Positions 34,422 through 42,753 of a DNA stretch of 64,000 nucleotides are shown here, in pieces. A model generated the notes under the pieces. It was not told the DNA's origin. It saw only the letters and a program-made list of their open reading frames with translations, and searched no databases. Positions within the stretch are counted from its first letter, which is position 1. The number at the start of each line of letters is the position of its first letter. The stretch comes from Caballeronia sp. TF1N1. GTDB lineage: Bacteria; Pseudomonadota; Gammaproteobacteria; Burkholderiales; Burkholderiaceae. The DNA is taken from the NCBI RefSeq assembly GCF_022878925.1, contig NZ_CP084627.1, forward strand, positions 1,178,001-1,242,000, given 5' to 3'. Position numbers and translations under genes: made by a program.

Positions 34422-35015
34422 ATGGCCGATTCCAAACCCCACGACAGCATGCGTATCTGGCTGATCCGGCATGGCGAAACCGAATGGAGCAAGTCGGGCC
34501 AGCACACCGGTTCGACCGATATCCCCTTGACCGACGAAGGCCGCAAGCAGGCATCGGCGCTCGCACCCGTGCTCGCCGCCCAGTCGTTCGATCTCGTGCT
34601 CACGAGTCCAATGAGCCGCGCGCGGGAGACCTGCAAGCTCGCGGGTCTCGGCGATCAAGCCGAGGTCGAGCCGTCGCTGCACGAATGGGACTACGGCATC
34701 TACGAAGGCAGGAAGACCGTGGATATCCGCCAGGAGATTCCCGACTGGTCGGTCTGGACTTCCCCCATGCCCCAAGGCGAGATTGCCGCCGATATCGGAC
34801 GCCGCGCGCAATCCGTGATCGACCGGCTGACTGGCTCCGGCAAGACGCATATCGCCATCTTTTCGCACGCGCACTTTCTGCGCGTGCTCGCGGCGCAGTG
34901 GGTCACCGGCACGGCCACGTTCGGCGCGCATCTCGTGCTCGATACCGCGTCGATGAGCGTGCTCGGCTTCGAGCGCGACACCCGCGCGATCATCAAGTGG
35001 AATCTGCGCGCCTGA
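34422..35015 (+). CDS. Histidine phosphatase family protein (phosphoglycerate-mutase-like)
   Basis: A 197-residue branch-1 histidine phosphatase. The catalytic motif WLIRHGETEWS lies near residue 13, TSPMSRARETC provides the second Arg, the acid Glu is in HEWDYGIYEG and the second His in IFSHAHFLRVLA. It is likely a cytosolic phosphatase of a small phospho-metabolite rather than glycolytic mutase, judging by length and the IYEGRKT context. The start could also be ATG 34449, directly before the motif. Confidence 0.9.
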   Translation: MADSKPHDSMRIWLIRHGETEWSKSGQHTGSTDIPLTDEGRKQASALAPVLAAQSFDLVLTSPMSRARETCKLAGLGDQAEVEPSLHEWDYGIYEGRKTVDIRQEIPDWSVWTSPMPQGEIAADIGRRAQSVIDRLTGSGKTHIAIFSHAHFLRVLAAQWVTGTATFGAHLVLDTASMSVLGFERDTRAIIKWNLRA

Positions 35016-35024
35016 ACCGTCCGC

Positions 35025-35906
35025 TCAAGCGTCGAGCCAGCCGCTCGCCGTCTCCCGCGCAAAGTCGCGATACGACCGCGGCGACCTCTGCAACAGCGCG
35101 CTCAGGCGCTCGATCTGCGCGGCCGTTGCCACCGCGCCTTCCCGCTGATAGCGCCGCATCATGAGTTGCATGTCGTACGCGAGCCATTCGGGCGCCGCCT
35201 TGAGGCTTGCCTGCAAAGGAGCGAGGTCGTCGCCGGCGTAACGGATGGGGCGCTGCAAGGCTTCGGTCCAGATAGCCGCGACGCTCGTCCCAGTGATCGC
35301 CTCCGGTCCGACGAGGTCGTAGGTTTCGGCAGGCAGCGCGTCGGTTGCGTGTTCGCGTCTGAGCAATTCGCGCGCGGCCGCCTCGCCGATATCGCGCACA
35401 TCGACCATCGAAATCCCTTTATCGCCGATAGGCATGCCGAAGATTCCCGCGTTCAGCAGCGGCTCTTTCTGGCGCACGTCGTTCTGCATGAAATACGCCG
35501 GACGCAGCACGGTGACGGGCAGCGCCTCACGCTCGATCATGCGCTCCACGGTGTGCTTGCTCGTGAAGTGCGGCACATCCGCATATTCGTCGCCCTTGAA
35601 TACCGACAAATAGACGATGCCCTTCACGCCCGCCTCGCGCGCAAGGCTCAAAGCCTGCAGGGCCTGCGTGAGTTCGTCGGCAGCGTTCGGCGCGAGCAGG
35701 AACAGCGTGTCGATATCGGCGAGCGCCGCTGCAAACGAAGAGAGGCCGCTGAGATCGCCCTGCACCGGCTTGACGTGCGCCGGAAACTTCGCGTCCGCGG
35801 GCTTGCGCGTCAGCGCCCTCACCTCGACGCCGCCATCCAGCCGCGCGAGTTGTTCGATGACCTGCGTGCCGATCACGCCCGTGCTTCCTGTAACGAGAAT
35901 AGCCAT
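35025..35906 (-). CDS. NmrA-family NAD(P)-binding protein
   Basis: A 293-residue atypical SDR with Rossmann motif VTGSTGVIGTQV at the N-terminus, GDLSGLSSFAAAL after strand 4, and VLRPAYFMQN. The Tyr-x-x-x-Lys pair is missing, as expected for NmrA/HSCARG-like proteins, which act as redox sensors or quinone reductases. The ATG has GGAGA upstream. It is divergent from the LysR gene at 36029, so that regulator probably controls it. Confidence 0.87.
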   Translation of the reverse strand: MAILVTGSTGVIGTQVIEQLARLDGGVEVRALTRKPADAKFPAHVKPVQGDLSGLSSFAAALADIDTLFLLAPNAADELTQALQALSLAREAGVKGIVYLSVFKGDEYADVPHFTSKHTVERMIEREALPVTVLRPAYFMQNDVRQKEPLLNAGIFGMPIGDKGISMVDVRDIGEAAARELLRREHATDALPAETYDLVGPEAITGTSVAAIWTEALQRPIRYAGDDLAPLQASLKAAPEWLAYDMQLMMRRYQREGAVATAAQIERLSALLQRSPRSYRDFARETASGWLDA

Positions 35907-35932
35907 GTTGATTCTCCAGTTTTCGAGTTGAT

Positions 35933-35951
35933 CGGGCCGTCAAGAGGCCCG
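35933..35951. promoter_or_regulatory. Inverted repeat in the NmrA/LysR divergent promoter
   Basis: CGGGCC-N7-GGCCCG, a perfect 6-base inverted repeat located 27 bases before the NmrA start. Possible operator or transcript hairpin; not matched to a known site. Confidence 0.35.
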
Positions 35952-35969
35952 GTGTTGATACGATAGGCG

Positions 35970-35988
35970 TTCCGCTTTCGAGTCGGAA
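35970..35988. promoter_or_regulatory. Candidate LysR binding site (TTCCG-N9-CGGAA)
   Basis: A 19-base interrupted palindrome located 40 bases before the LysR start in the divergent intergenic region. Size and dyad symmetry fit LysR-type recognition sites, which are usually interrupted palindromes in the shared promoter. Confidence 0.45.
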
Positions 35989-36028
35989 GCCCTTAAAACA
36001 AGACGCCCCGTCTCACGGATGGAACGCC

Positions 36029-36886
36029 ATGAACCTGATCGCTCTCGCCGATTTCAACGCCGTCGCCCAACATGGCGGTTTCGCGGCCGCCGCGCGCAAG
36101 CTCGACCGGCCGAAAGCCACGCTTTCGCGACGCGTCGCCGAACTCGAACAGGAGCTCGGCGTGCGGCTGATCGAGCGCGGCTCGGGCACGTTGCGGCTCA
36201 CGGAGGACGGTCAGGCGCTGCATCAGGGAACGCACGGACTGCTCGCGGATATCGCCGATCTCGGCGAATCGATCGCCTCGCGTGCGCCCGTGCCACGCGG
36301 CAAGCTGCGCGTAAGCGGGCCCGTCGTGTTCACACATGCGGTGCTTGCGCGTGTGGCTGCCCGGTTCGCGCTTGCTTATCCCGAAGTCGAACTGGAGCTC
36401 GTCGCCGAGGACCGTCTGGTCGATCCCGTGCAGGACGCTTATGACCTCGTGATACGCGTGAATCCGGCGGCCGACGTACTACTCATGGGCCGTCAGATCG
36501 CGACCGACCGGCGCGTGCTGGTTGCTGCGCCTTCGCTTATCGACAGCGATGAACTTCCCGCGTCGCTGCCTGCGATCACGCTTTCCACCGCAAACGACAC
36601 GCCTTGGCAAATTCGTACCGCCAATGGCAAGTCACGTACCATCGAAGCACGGACGGTGTTGCGTATGTCGTCGCTCTTATTGATACGCGAAGCCGTGCTG
36701 GATGGTGCGGGCGCCGCGCTTCTGCCTGGGTTGCTCGTTGCGCCGGATGTGGCTGCGGGCAGGCTGGTCGCGTTGGGGGAGGATGCAGGTCCGGCCGTCG
36801 CGATCTGGGCGCTGTATAGCTCACGTCGTTTGTTGAGTGCGAAGGTGCGGGCTTTTCTGGATGTGCTCGGAAAGCCGGAGTGCTGA
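36029..36886 (+). CDS. LysR-family transcriptional regulator
   Basis: A 285-residue LTTR. The N-terminal helix-turn-helix is DFNAVAQHGGFAAAARKLDRPKATLSRRVAELE (recognition part KATLSRRVAEL), followed by the linker helix and a periplasmic-binding-like effector domain (from LRVSGPVVFTHAVL). Divergent from the NmrA gene, it most likely regulates it, typically with a quinone or oxidant-like effector; that is inference. Confidence 0.9.
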   Translation: MNLIALADFNAVAQHGGFAAAARKLDRPKATLSRRVAELEQELGVRLIERGSGTLRLTEDGQALHQGTHGLLADIADLGESIASRAPVPRGKLRVSGPVVFTHAVLARVAARFALAYPEVELELVAEDRLVDPVQDAYDLVIRVNPAADVLLMGRQIATDRRVLVAAPSLIDSDELPASLPAITLSTANDTPWQIRTANGKSRTIEARTVLRMSSLLLIREAVLDGAGAALLPGLLVAPDVAAGRLVALGEDAGPAVAIWALYSSRRLLSAKVRAFLDVLGKPEC

Positions 36887-37147
36887 ACGTAGGCTGTTTG
36901 AGCGTCATGTGTTCAACCGACCGATGTATGTTTGCGGTCTTTCACTCCGTCACGCCGATGGCTGCGAGTGGGCGGGCGATCGAGATTGGCATCGACAACG
37001 ACCATTGGAACCTATCTGTCCGATGGTTCGCTCACCATCACGTACGAGTCTGTCGGAAGCAGGCTTGCTTTATGCGTCCTCGTCCGACGGCCGGTGAAGA
37101 AATGACAGTCTTCATCGCAAAACACCAATGAAACCAACGGAGGAACC

Positions 37148-37600
37148 ATGAGCATCTTTTCAAGCATCCTGAACAAGATTTTCCCGCAAGATCATCCAGC
37201 CGCGAGCGCATCCGGCGCCGCTACTCCGCCCGCTTCACCGGGCGCAGCGCCGGCGACACCGACGGCATCGGGCACGCCGACGAGCACGCCCGCAGGCACG
37301 GCAAGCGCCGAACCCGCGCGCCCGCCGGTCACGCCGATGCCCGAAGTGGATGTCGAAGCGATCCTCACGCAGAAACAGCAGCAGAGCGGTGCGACCCTGA
37401 ACTGGCGCACTTCGATTGTCGACTTGCTTAAGTTGCTCGATCTCGACAGCAGCCTGGATGCGCGCAAGTCGCTAGCCGCCGAGTTGCACTACACCGGCAA
37501 CACCGACGATTCCGCGTCCATGAACATCTGGCTTCATAAGCAAGTCATGAAGAAGCTGGCGGAAAACGGAGGCAAGGTGCCGGCGGATTTGCAAGACTGA
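37148..37600 (+). CDS. DUF3597 family protein
   Basis: A 150-residue protein. It opens MSIFSSILNKIF and has a low-complexity Ala/Pro/Thr/Ser linker (residues about 18-65). A compact helical C-terminal domain follows (DVEAILTQ, then LNWRTSIVDLLKLLDLDSSLDARKSLA, and NIWLHKQVMKKLAENGGK). This matches the DUF3597 layout, whose C-terminal domain resembles a LysM/peptidoglycan-binding-like helical bundle of unknown role. GGAGG precedes the ATG. The 261 bases before it hold no convincing gene. Confidence 0.85.
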   Translation: MSIFSSILNKIFPQDHPAASASGAATPPASPGAAPATPTASGTPTSTPAGTASAEPARPPVTPMPEVDVEAILTQKQQQSGATLNWRTSIVDLLKLLDLDSSLDARKSLAAELHYTGNTDDSASMNIWLHKQVMKKLAENGGKVPADLQD

Positions 37601-37614
37601 CCATGCTGTAAATT

Positions 37615-37641
37615 GTCGCGGCGCTGCCTTGGCGTCGCGAC
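37615..37641 (+). terminator. Hairpin terminator candidate after the DUF3597 gene
   Basis: A 10-base-pair GC-rich stem (GTCGCGGCGC / GCGTCGCGAC, one G-U pair) with a 7-base loop, 15 bases after the stop codon. The following T-tract is weak (ATTTGG), so termination is only probable. Confidence 0.5.
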
Positions 37642-37753
37642 GCATTTGGTACGACGCATCACGACCCGCAACTCCCATCCTTTAGCGCGATCGCCCCATG
37701 CGCGCCAACGCCACCATGGCAAACCCCGCACCCAGTGCCACGTAAGTCGATGC

Positions 37754-38149
37754 CTAGGCACGCTTGCTCAAACGCGCCTCGTATCCCGGCGTGAAGCGTT
37801 TAGGGACGACATGGTAATCCACGACATAAGCAGTGACTGACGTTGCAATCGCGGCAGCAACGACATCACGCGGACGCGCACGCGAAGTGCACAGCGCTTC
37901 GAATGGCACGCCCCAAAAAACCGCGCTGCCCAGATGGATGCCAGAACCGACGGCGGTAAATTGAACGCTGGGCGCCTCCTCCTTTGGCGCCTGATCGGGC
38001 CAGACGCAATGCGCGACAGCGTTCATCGCCGAATAAGGACGATGCCCGGATTTCGACGCGCCCGCCGCTGCGACAAGCGCCGACGCCACACCCGCGCTTG
38101 CGCCGGAGAACATCGCGCGCGACAAGGTTTCAATTAATCTGGAATGCAT
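37754..38149 (-). CDS. Hypothetical membrane protein
   Basis: A 131-residue protein of unknown function. Predicted hydrophobic stretches are AMFSGASAGVASALVAAAGAS near residue 12-32, GIHLGSAVFWGVPFEAL in the middle and VVAAAIATSVTAYVVDYHVV near the end, the last followed by PKRFTPGYEARLSKRA. The start at 38149 has AAAGGA six bases upstream; the reading frame extends to 38392 but that extension lacks a ribosome binding site and membrane-protein character. It faces the DUF3597 gene. Confidence 0.65.
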   Translation of the reverse strand: MHSRLIETLSRAMFSGASAGVASALVAAAGASKSGHRPYSAMNAVAHCVWPDQAPKEEAPSVQFTAVGSGIHLGSAVFWGVPFEALCTSRARPRDVVAAAIATSVTAYVVDYHVVPKRFTPGYEARLSKRA

Positions 38150-38585
38150 ACTTTTTCCTTTGAGAGTCTTTAGCCAAGAGCAAAGGCTATTCCGCGTGCC
38201 GTAAGTTCTGGTCGACAGCCCGGTCGCGGCACACCGATTGCGAAAATCCATGTACTTCTCGAGCGATCGGTCTTTCTCGCTGGACGCTGAAGGAAAAAGC
38301 TGCACAACGGATTCAATGGCACGGCGGTTGCTGTAGTACTTACAAGCCGACACCACGCCCGTCCACGCGGCTGCATGAACTTGGTTCCCCATTCAACGAC
38401 TCAATTCGGCCCTGTCCCCGGCCGTTCAGCCAGCGCGAACCATGCGCTGAGGCTCGCAGCAAGATGACCGCAAGTGACGCAACAACGTCCTCTCGGTCGC
38501 CGCGAGATCAACAACTCATCTAAAACCGAATGCGTGCGCTCGTCCGCTGCAGGACGGCGCTCGCTGTTACAAAGGAGTGGCTGAT
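38150..38585. other. Intergenic region between hypothetical protein and manganese catalase
   Basis: 436 bases with no supported gene. It should hold the divergent promoters. The catalase ribosome binding site AAAGGAG is at 38571-38577. No clear promoter consensus was recognised. Confidence 0.5.
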
Positions 38586-39470
38586 ATGTTCGTTCACAAT
38601 AAGCGTCTGCAATACACCGTCCGCGTAGCTGCGCCGAATCCTGGTCTTGCCAATCTTCTGCTAGAGCAGTTCGGCGGGCCGCAAGGCGAACTGGCGGCGG
38701 CATGCCGTTACTTCACGCAAGCTGTATCGGAAGACGATCCGGGCCGCAAGGACCTGCTGTTCGATATCGCCACCGAAGAACTGAGCCATCTGGAAATCAT
38801 CGGCTCGATCGTGGCCATGCTCAACAAGGGCGCAAAGGGCCAACTCGCCGAAGCGGTACAGACCGAAGCCGAGCTGTATCGCTCGATGACCGGTCACGGC
38901 AACGACTCGCACACGACCGCTCTGCTCTATGGCGGCGGACCGGCGCTTACGAACTCGGCCGGTGTGCCTTGGACCGCGGCTTATATCGATACGATCGGCG
39001 AACCGACTGCCGACCTGCGCTCGAATATCGCGGCGGAAGCACGTGCGAAGATCGTCTATGAACGCCTTATCAACGTGACCGACGATCCGGGCATCAAGGA
39101 AGCGCTCGGCTTTTTGATGACGCGTGAAATCGCGCATCAGAAGTCCTTCGAAAAGGCGCTGCATTCCATTCAGCCGAATTTCCCGCAAGGCAAGTTGCCC
39201 GGTCAGCCGGAATTCACGAGCGTGTACTTCAATATGTCGAAGGGCGATGACGCGCGCGGTTCGTGGAATGAAGGCGGCGACTGGAAGTTCGTCGAAGATC
39301 CGCAACCCGCAGTCGATGGCGGCGATGGCACGGCCACCGTCGGCGTATCGAAGGAAGAAGTGGATGCGTTGCAGGCAATGGCTACGCGTACTGCATCGGA
39401 CCCGTCGAGCGACCCGACCACCGGCGCCGATCTCGGCTCCGGCATGGCAACGGCCGCAACCTCGAACTAA
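38586..39470 (+). CDS. Manganese (non-haem) catalase
   Basis: A 294-residue di-manganese catalase that dismutates hydrogen peroxide. Metal-ligand motifs are in place: Glu in GPQGELAAACRYF, Glu/His in ATEELSHLEIIG, Glu in AAEARAKIVYE and Glu/His in TREIAHQKSF. The typical C-terminal part is present (LPGQPEFTSVYFNMSKG, then GSWNEGGDWKFVEDPQP). ATG 38586 has AAAGGAG eight bases upstream; an in-frame GTG at 38577 overlaps that ribosome binding site. A strong terminator follows at 39527. Confidence 0.95.
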   Translation: MFVHNKRLQYTVRVAAPNPGLANLLLEQFGGPQGELAAACRYFTQAVSEDDPGRKDLLFDIATEELSHLEIIGSIVAMLNKGAKGQLAEAVQTEAELYRSMTGHGNDSHTTALLYGGGPALTNSAGVPWTAAYIDTIGEPTADLRSNIAAEARAKIVYERLINVTDDPGIKEALGFLMTREIAHQKSFEKALHSIQPNFPQGKLPGQPEFTSVYFNMSKGDDARGSWNEGGDWKFVEDPQPAVDGGDGTATVGVSKEEVDALQAMATRTASDPSSDPTTGADLGSGMATAATSN

Positions 39471-39526
39471 GCTTAATTAAGTAGTAACCGCCGGTTCTGC
39501 GGCTAATGCGGTGCGGAACCGGAACG

Positions 39527-39556
39527 AAAAGAGCCGCTCGATTGCGGCTCTTTTTT
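39527..39556 (+). terminator. Rho-independent terminator after manganese catalase
   Basis: Perfect 7-base stem GAGCCGC / GCGGCTC with loop TCGATT, preceded by AAAA and followed by six T residues; 57 bases after the catalase stop. Confidence 0.88.
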
Positions 39557-39583
39557 CCTCGTAATTCATTAGGATCACCAAAA

Positions 39584-39838
39584 ATGTCTACTGTTTCATC
39601 GAAAGGAACCGTTCGCGTTCACCGTAGCCCGATCGATTGGGTCGCTGGCGCGCTTGTCATCATCGGTGCGTTGAATTGGGGGCTGGTTGGACTGCTGCAG
39701 CTCGATCTCGTGGCGGCGATCTTCGGCGTGGCCTCGCCGCTATCGCGGATCGTCTATGTGCTGGTTGGCATCGCCGGAATTTATATGCTGGTGCGCGCCT
39801 TCATGCCGGCACGCGAGCATGGATTGGCCAAGCTTTAA
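39584..39838 (+). CDS. DUF378 family small membrane protein
   Basis: An 84-residue protein with two transmembrane helices: DWVAGALVIIGALNWGLVGLL (family motif GALNWGL) and IVYVLVGIAGIYMLV. DUF378 proteins are short inner-membrane proteins of unknown role, often near stress genes. AGGA lies nine bases before the ATG. It sits 27 bases after the catalase terminator and so is probably transcribed from its own promoter or by read-through. Confidence 0.88.
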   Translation: MSTVSSKGTVRVHRSPIDWVAGALVIIGALNWGLVGLLQLDLVAAIFGVASPLSRIVYVLVGIAGIYMLVRAFMPAREHGLAKL

Positions 39839-39845
39839 AGACAAA

Positions 39846-39877
39846 TCGGCCCCGCTGGCTGCGCCATGCGGGGCCGA
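39846..39877. terminator. Bidirectional hairpin terminator between DUF378 and ABC permease
   Basis: A perfect 10-base stem TCGGCCCCGC / GCGGGGCCGA with a 12-base loop lies between two convergent genes. On the minus strand it is followed by TTTGTCTTT, 22 bases after the permease stop; on the plus strand the T-run is poor. Confidence 0.7.
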
Positions 39878-39898
39878 CATTCAAATGCACGAATCCAA

Positions 39899-40783
39899 TT
39901 AATTCTGCACGCCCCAGCGGCGCACGGTGACACGCTCGACCGTATCGAACACGAGATGCTCGACAGCAAGACCGATCACGATCACCGCTGCAAGTCCCGC
40001 GAAAACGCGATCCGTGTAAAGCTCGTTGCGGTTCTGAAAGATGTACCAGCCAAGCCCGCCCTTTCCTGAACTCGCGCCGAAGACAAGCTCCGCTGCAATC
40101 AAGGTCCGCCACGCGAATGCCCAGCCCACTCGCAAGCCGGCAAGAATCGACGGCAACGCGGCAGGCACGAGAATCAGCACCACGTGACGCAAGCCCGTCA
40201 GCCCGTAATTGCGCCCTGTCATGCGCAAGGTCGAAGGCACCGCCTGAAAACCCGAATAGGTGTTGAGCGCGAGCGGCCACAAGACCGAATGCACCAGCAC
40301 GAACAACAAGCTGCCCGTGCCAAGGCCGAACCACAACAACGCCAGCGGTAACAGCGCGATGGACGGCAACGGATTGAACATTGCCGTGAGCATCGACAAG
40401 ATATCCCGGCCAATGCGCGTCGAGACCGCAAGCGACGTCAAGACGAACGCGAGCGCCGCGCCGAGCAAATAACCGCGCAACAGCACCGACATTGAAATGG
40501 CAACCTTGTCGATGAGCTCGCCCGAGATGATCCCCTGCACGAACGCAACGGCCGTTGCGCTGAACGTCGGCAGTAAAAGATCGTTATCGACGAAGCGCGC
40601 GGCGATTTCCCAAATGCCGATGAGCACCAGCGCAATCAGCGTCTTGCGCAGCCACGACATGTCCGCGATCCGCCGCGCGAGCGGCAGTTTGACTTCGCTT
40701 TGATACTGAATGTCCGCGGGCGCGGCAGGCTCTACTTCATATTCCGGGCGTACCGGCGGCGCAGCGAGATGCGGCGTGCTCAT
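39899..40783 (-). CDS. ABC transporter permease (sulfonate/taurine/nitrate type)
   Basis: A 294-residue SsuC/TauC-like permease. A cytosolic N-terminus of about 45 residues precedes six membrane helices, and the EAA-type loop is visible (RVGWAFAWRTLIAAELVFGAS) near residue 220. Its ATG overlaps the ATPase stop by 4 bases. Together with the ATPase and binding protein it imports a sulfonate-, ester- or nitrate-like anion; the TauD-like enzyme upstream favours an organosulfur compound. Confidence 0.9.
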   Translation of the reverse strand: MSTPHLAAPPVRPEYEVEPAAPADIQYQSEVKLPLARRIADMSWLRKTLIALVLIGIWEIAARFVDNDLLLPTFSATAVAFVQGIISGELIDKVAISMSVLLRGYLLGAALAFVLTSLAVSTRIGRDILSMLTAMFNPLPSIALLPLALLWFGLGTGSLLFVLVHSVLWPLALNTYSGFQAVPSTLRMTGRNYGLTGLRHVVLILVPAALPSILAGLRVGWAFAWRTLIAAELVFGASSGKGGLGWYIFQNRNELYTDRVFAGLAAVIVIGLAVEHLVFDTVERVTVRRWGVQN

Positions 40784-41604
40784 TGCGCGGCCTCCTCTTC
40801 GAACAGCAAGCGATGAATGCGCGCGACGCTTTGCTGAAACTCCCCGCGACCCAGACTTTCCTGCGTGTATTGATGGCTATTCAGTTCGGCGCGCACGCGT
40901 CCCGGATGCGGCGTCAGTAACAAGATGCGATTGCCGACGATCAACGCCTCTTCGATCGAATGCGTGACGAACATGAGTGTGAAGCGCTCATCGCCCCACA
41001 GACGCAGCAACTCTTCCTGCATGCGGCGGCGCGTGAGTGCATCGAGTGCGGCGAAGGGCTCGTCCATCAGCAGAATGCGCGGCTGCATGGCAAGCGCGCG
41101 TGCAATCGCCACACGTTGCTTCATGCCGCCCGAGAGCGTATGGGGATAGGCATCCGCGAAACGCGCCAAACCTACCTTGTCGAGATAATGGAGCGCGCGT
41201 TCGCGTGCCTCGGCGCGACTGAGCTTGCGCGCGACGCGCAGCGGAAACGCGACGTTTTGCAGCACCGTCTTCCACGGCGGCAACTGATCGAATTCCTGGA
41301 ACACGACGATACGATCCGCGCCCGGCCCCTTCACGCGCTCACCGGCTATTTCGATACTGCCCGACACCGGTTCGATAAAGCCCGCGACGGCCTTCAGCAA
41401 GGTGGATTTGCCGCAGCCCGAAGGGCCGAGCAGCACGAAGCGGTCGGCGCCATAGACGTCGAAGCTGACATCGTGCGTGGCCCGCACGAGCCTTTCGGGC
41501 GTGCGGTATTCGAGAGAAACGTTTCTGGCCGACAGCAGCTTGTCGCTCGTCCCGGCTTCGGGCTGGGGTTCGCGCGGATAAATGGCTTGGGGATTCGCCG
41601 CCAT
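40780..41604 (-). CDS. ABC transporter ATP-binding protein (SsuB/TauB-like)
   Basis: A 274-residue single ATPase with Walker A GPSGCGKST, Q-loop VVFQEFDQL, signature LSGGMKQRVAIARAL, Walker B ILLMDEPFAALD and switch His in FVTHSIEEAL. The GGMKQR signature and EPFAALD box are typical of the nitrate/sulfonate/taurine class. ATG 41604 is preferred over a TTG at 41631. The binding-protein gene ends 103 bases upstream. Confidence 0.92.
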   Translation of the reverse strand: MAANPQAIYPREPQPEAGTSDKLLSARNVSLEYRTPERLVRATHDVSFDVYGADRFVLLGPSGCGKSTLLKAVAGFIEPVSGSIEIAGERVKGPGADRIVVFQEFDQLPPWKTVLQNVAFPLRVARKLSRAEARERALHYLDKVGLARFADAYPHTLSGGMKQRVAIARALAMQPRILLMDEPFAALDALTRRRMQEELLRLWGDERFTLMFVTHSIEEALIVGNRILLLTPHPGRVRAELNSHQYTQESLGRGEFQQSVARIHRLLFEEEAAQ

Positions 41605-41691
41605 GATCTTATGCCTGAATGCAATCCTCAAGCATAGTCAGGGCGGCACGTTCGCCTAACCAATCTTTGCGAATATGGAAAGCAGTCAGCA

Positions 41692-41713
41692 CGATATCAA
41701 CTCGATATCAACT
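41692..41713. repeat. Tandem 11-base direct repeat at the 3' end of the binding-protein gene
   Basis: CGATATCAACT occurs twice head to tail and spans the stop codon of the substrate-binding gene (stop at 41708-41710). Possibly replication slippage; effect on the product is at most the last residues. Confidence 0.75.
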
Positions 41714-42727
41714 GCCGCCGCGCGTCACGGGATCGTCGAAAAAGTAGTCTTGCCACGATTTGGGATCGTTCTTGATCGCGCCCACGCGATGCATGAACTG
41801 CGCAAGCGGAAAGGTGTTCTGCGGCTGGACCTTGAACTGCACAGCAGGGTCCTTGATGACCTTGAGGAGCAGATCACGGTCGAGCTTCGCGTTGTTCACG
41901 CGCAAATAGATGTCGGCCGCCTTCTCGGGATTGGCGGTGACGAAGCGCGCCGCATCGTTGAGGCCATCGACGAAAGCGCGATACGTCTTCGGGTTCTCAT
42001 TGCGGAACTTCTCCGTTGCATAGAGCACGGTGGCCGAACTCGGCCCACCCAGCACGTCATACGAGTTGAGCACGATATGCGCTTTCGGATTGCCCGCGAG
42101 TTCCTGCTGCTGGAACGGCGGATTGCCAAAGTGCGCGTTGATTTCCGTGCCGCCCGCGATGATGGCCGCCGCCGCGTCCGGATGCGGCACCGCTTGCGTG
42201 AGCTTGTCGAGGCGATCGTACTGCTTGTCGCCCCATTGCTTGGCCGACGCGAATTGCAGAATGCGCGACTGCACCGAGACGCCCACGGCCGGCACCGCTA
42301 TTCGATCTTTATCGCTGAAATCGGCGATGGTCTTCACGCGCGGATCGTTCGATACGAGGTAATACGGCAGATTGCCAAGCGACGCCACGCCCTTCACGTT
42401 CTGCTTGCCGTGCGTGCGATCCCAGATCGTGAGCAACGGACCGACGCCTGCCGCCGCGATATCCACGGAGCCGGACAACAACGCGTCGTTGATGCTCGCG
42501 CCACCCGAGAGCTTGGCCCAATCGACCTTGATATCGACGCCTTGCTTCTTGCCTTCCTGCTCGATGAATTTCTGATCGCGCGCCACGTTGAGCAGCAGAT
42601 AAACCACGCCGAATTGCTCGGCCACGCGCAACGTGCCTTCCGCCTGCGCGGTCGCCGAACAGCCCAACGAGACGACGAGCGCGGCGGCGAGCACGCGCAA
42701 CGAACGCTTCCCGAAACGAGAATGCAT
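41708..42727 (-). CDS. ABC substrate-binding protein (sulfonate/nitrate/taurine type)
   Basis: A 339-residue SsuA/TauA-like periplasmic protein. The signal peptide ends near ATAQAEG; the mature part has LSGGASINDALLSGSVDIAAAGVGPLL, a classic pattern for this family, and the lobe-2 segment VSVQSRILQFASAKQW. Residues such as HFGNPPFQQQEL replace the more common sulfonate-site pattern, so the ligand is open. It is transcribed 26 bases after the dioxygenase gene. Confidence 0.9.
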   Translation of the reverse strand: MHSRFGKRSLRVLAAALVVSLGCSATAQAEGTLRVAEQFGVVYLLLNVARDQKFIEQEGKKQGVDIKVDWAKLSGGASINDALLSGSVDIAAAGVGPLLTIWDRTHGKQNVKGVASLGNLPYYLVSNDPRVKTIADFSDKDRIAVPAVGVSVQSRILQFASAKQWGDKQYDRLDKLTQAVPHPDAAAAIIAGGTEINAHFGNPPFQQQELAGNPKAHIVLNSYDVLGGPSSATVLYATEKFRNENPKTYRAFVDGLNDAARFVTANPEKAADIYLRVNNAKLDRDLLLKVIKDPAVQFKVQPQNTFPLAQFMHRVGAIKNDPKSWQDYFFDDPVTRGGS

Positions 42728-42753
42728 GTGAGAAAACCCCGTGAAATAAGCGC

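Noticed and set aside
36880..37131. An 83-codon open frame between the LysR and DUF3597 genes
   Set aside because: Cys/His-rich, no ribosome binding site, overlaps the end of the LysR gene, no family resemblance.
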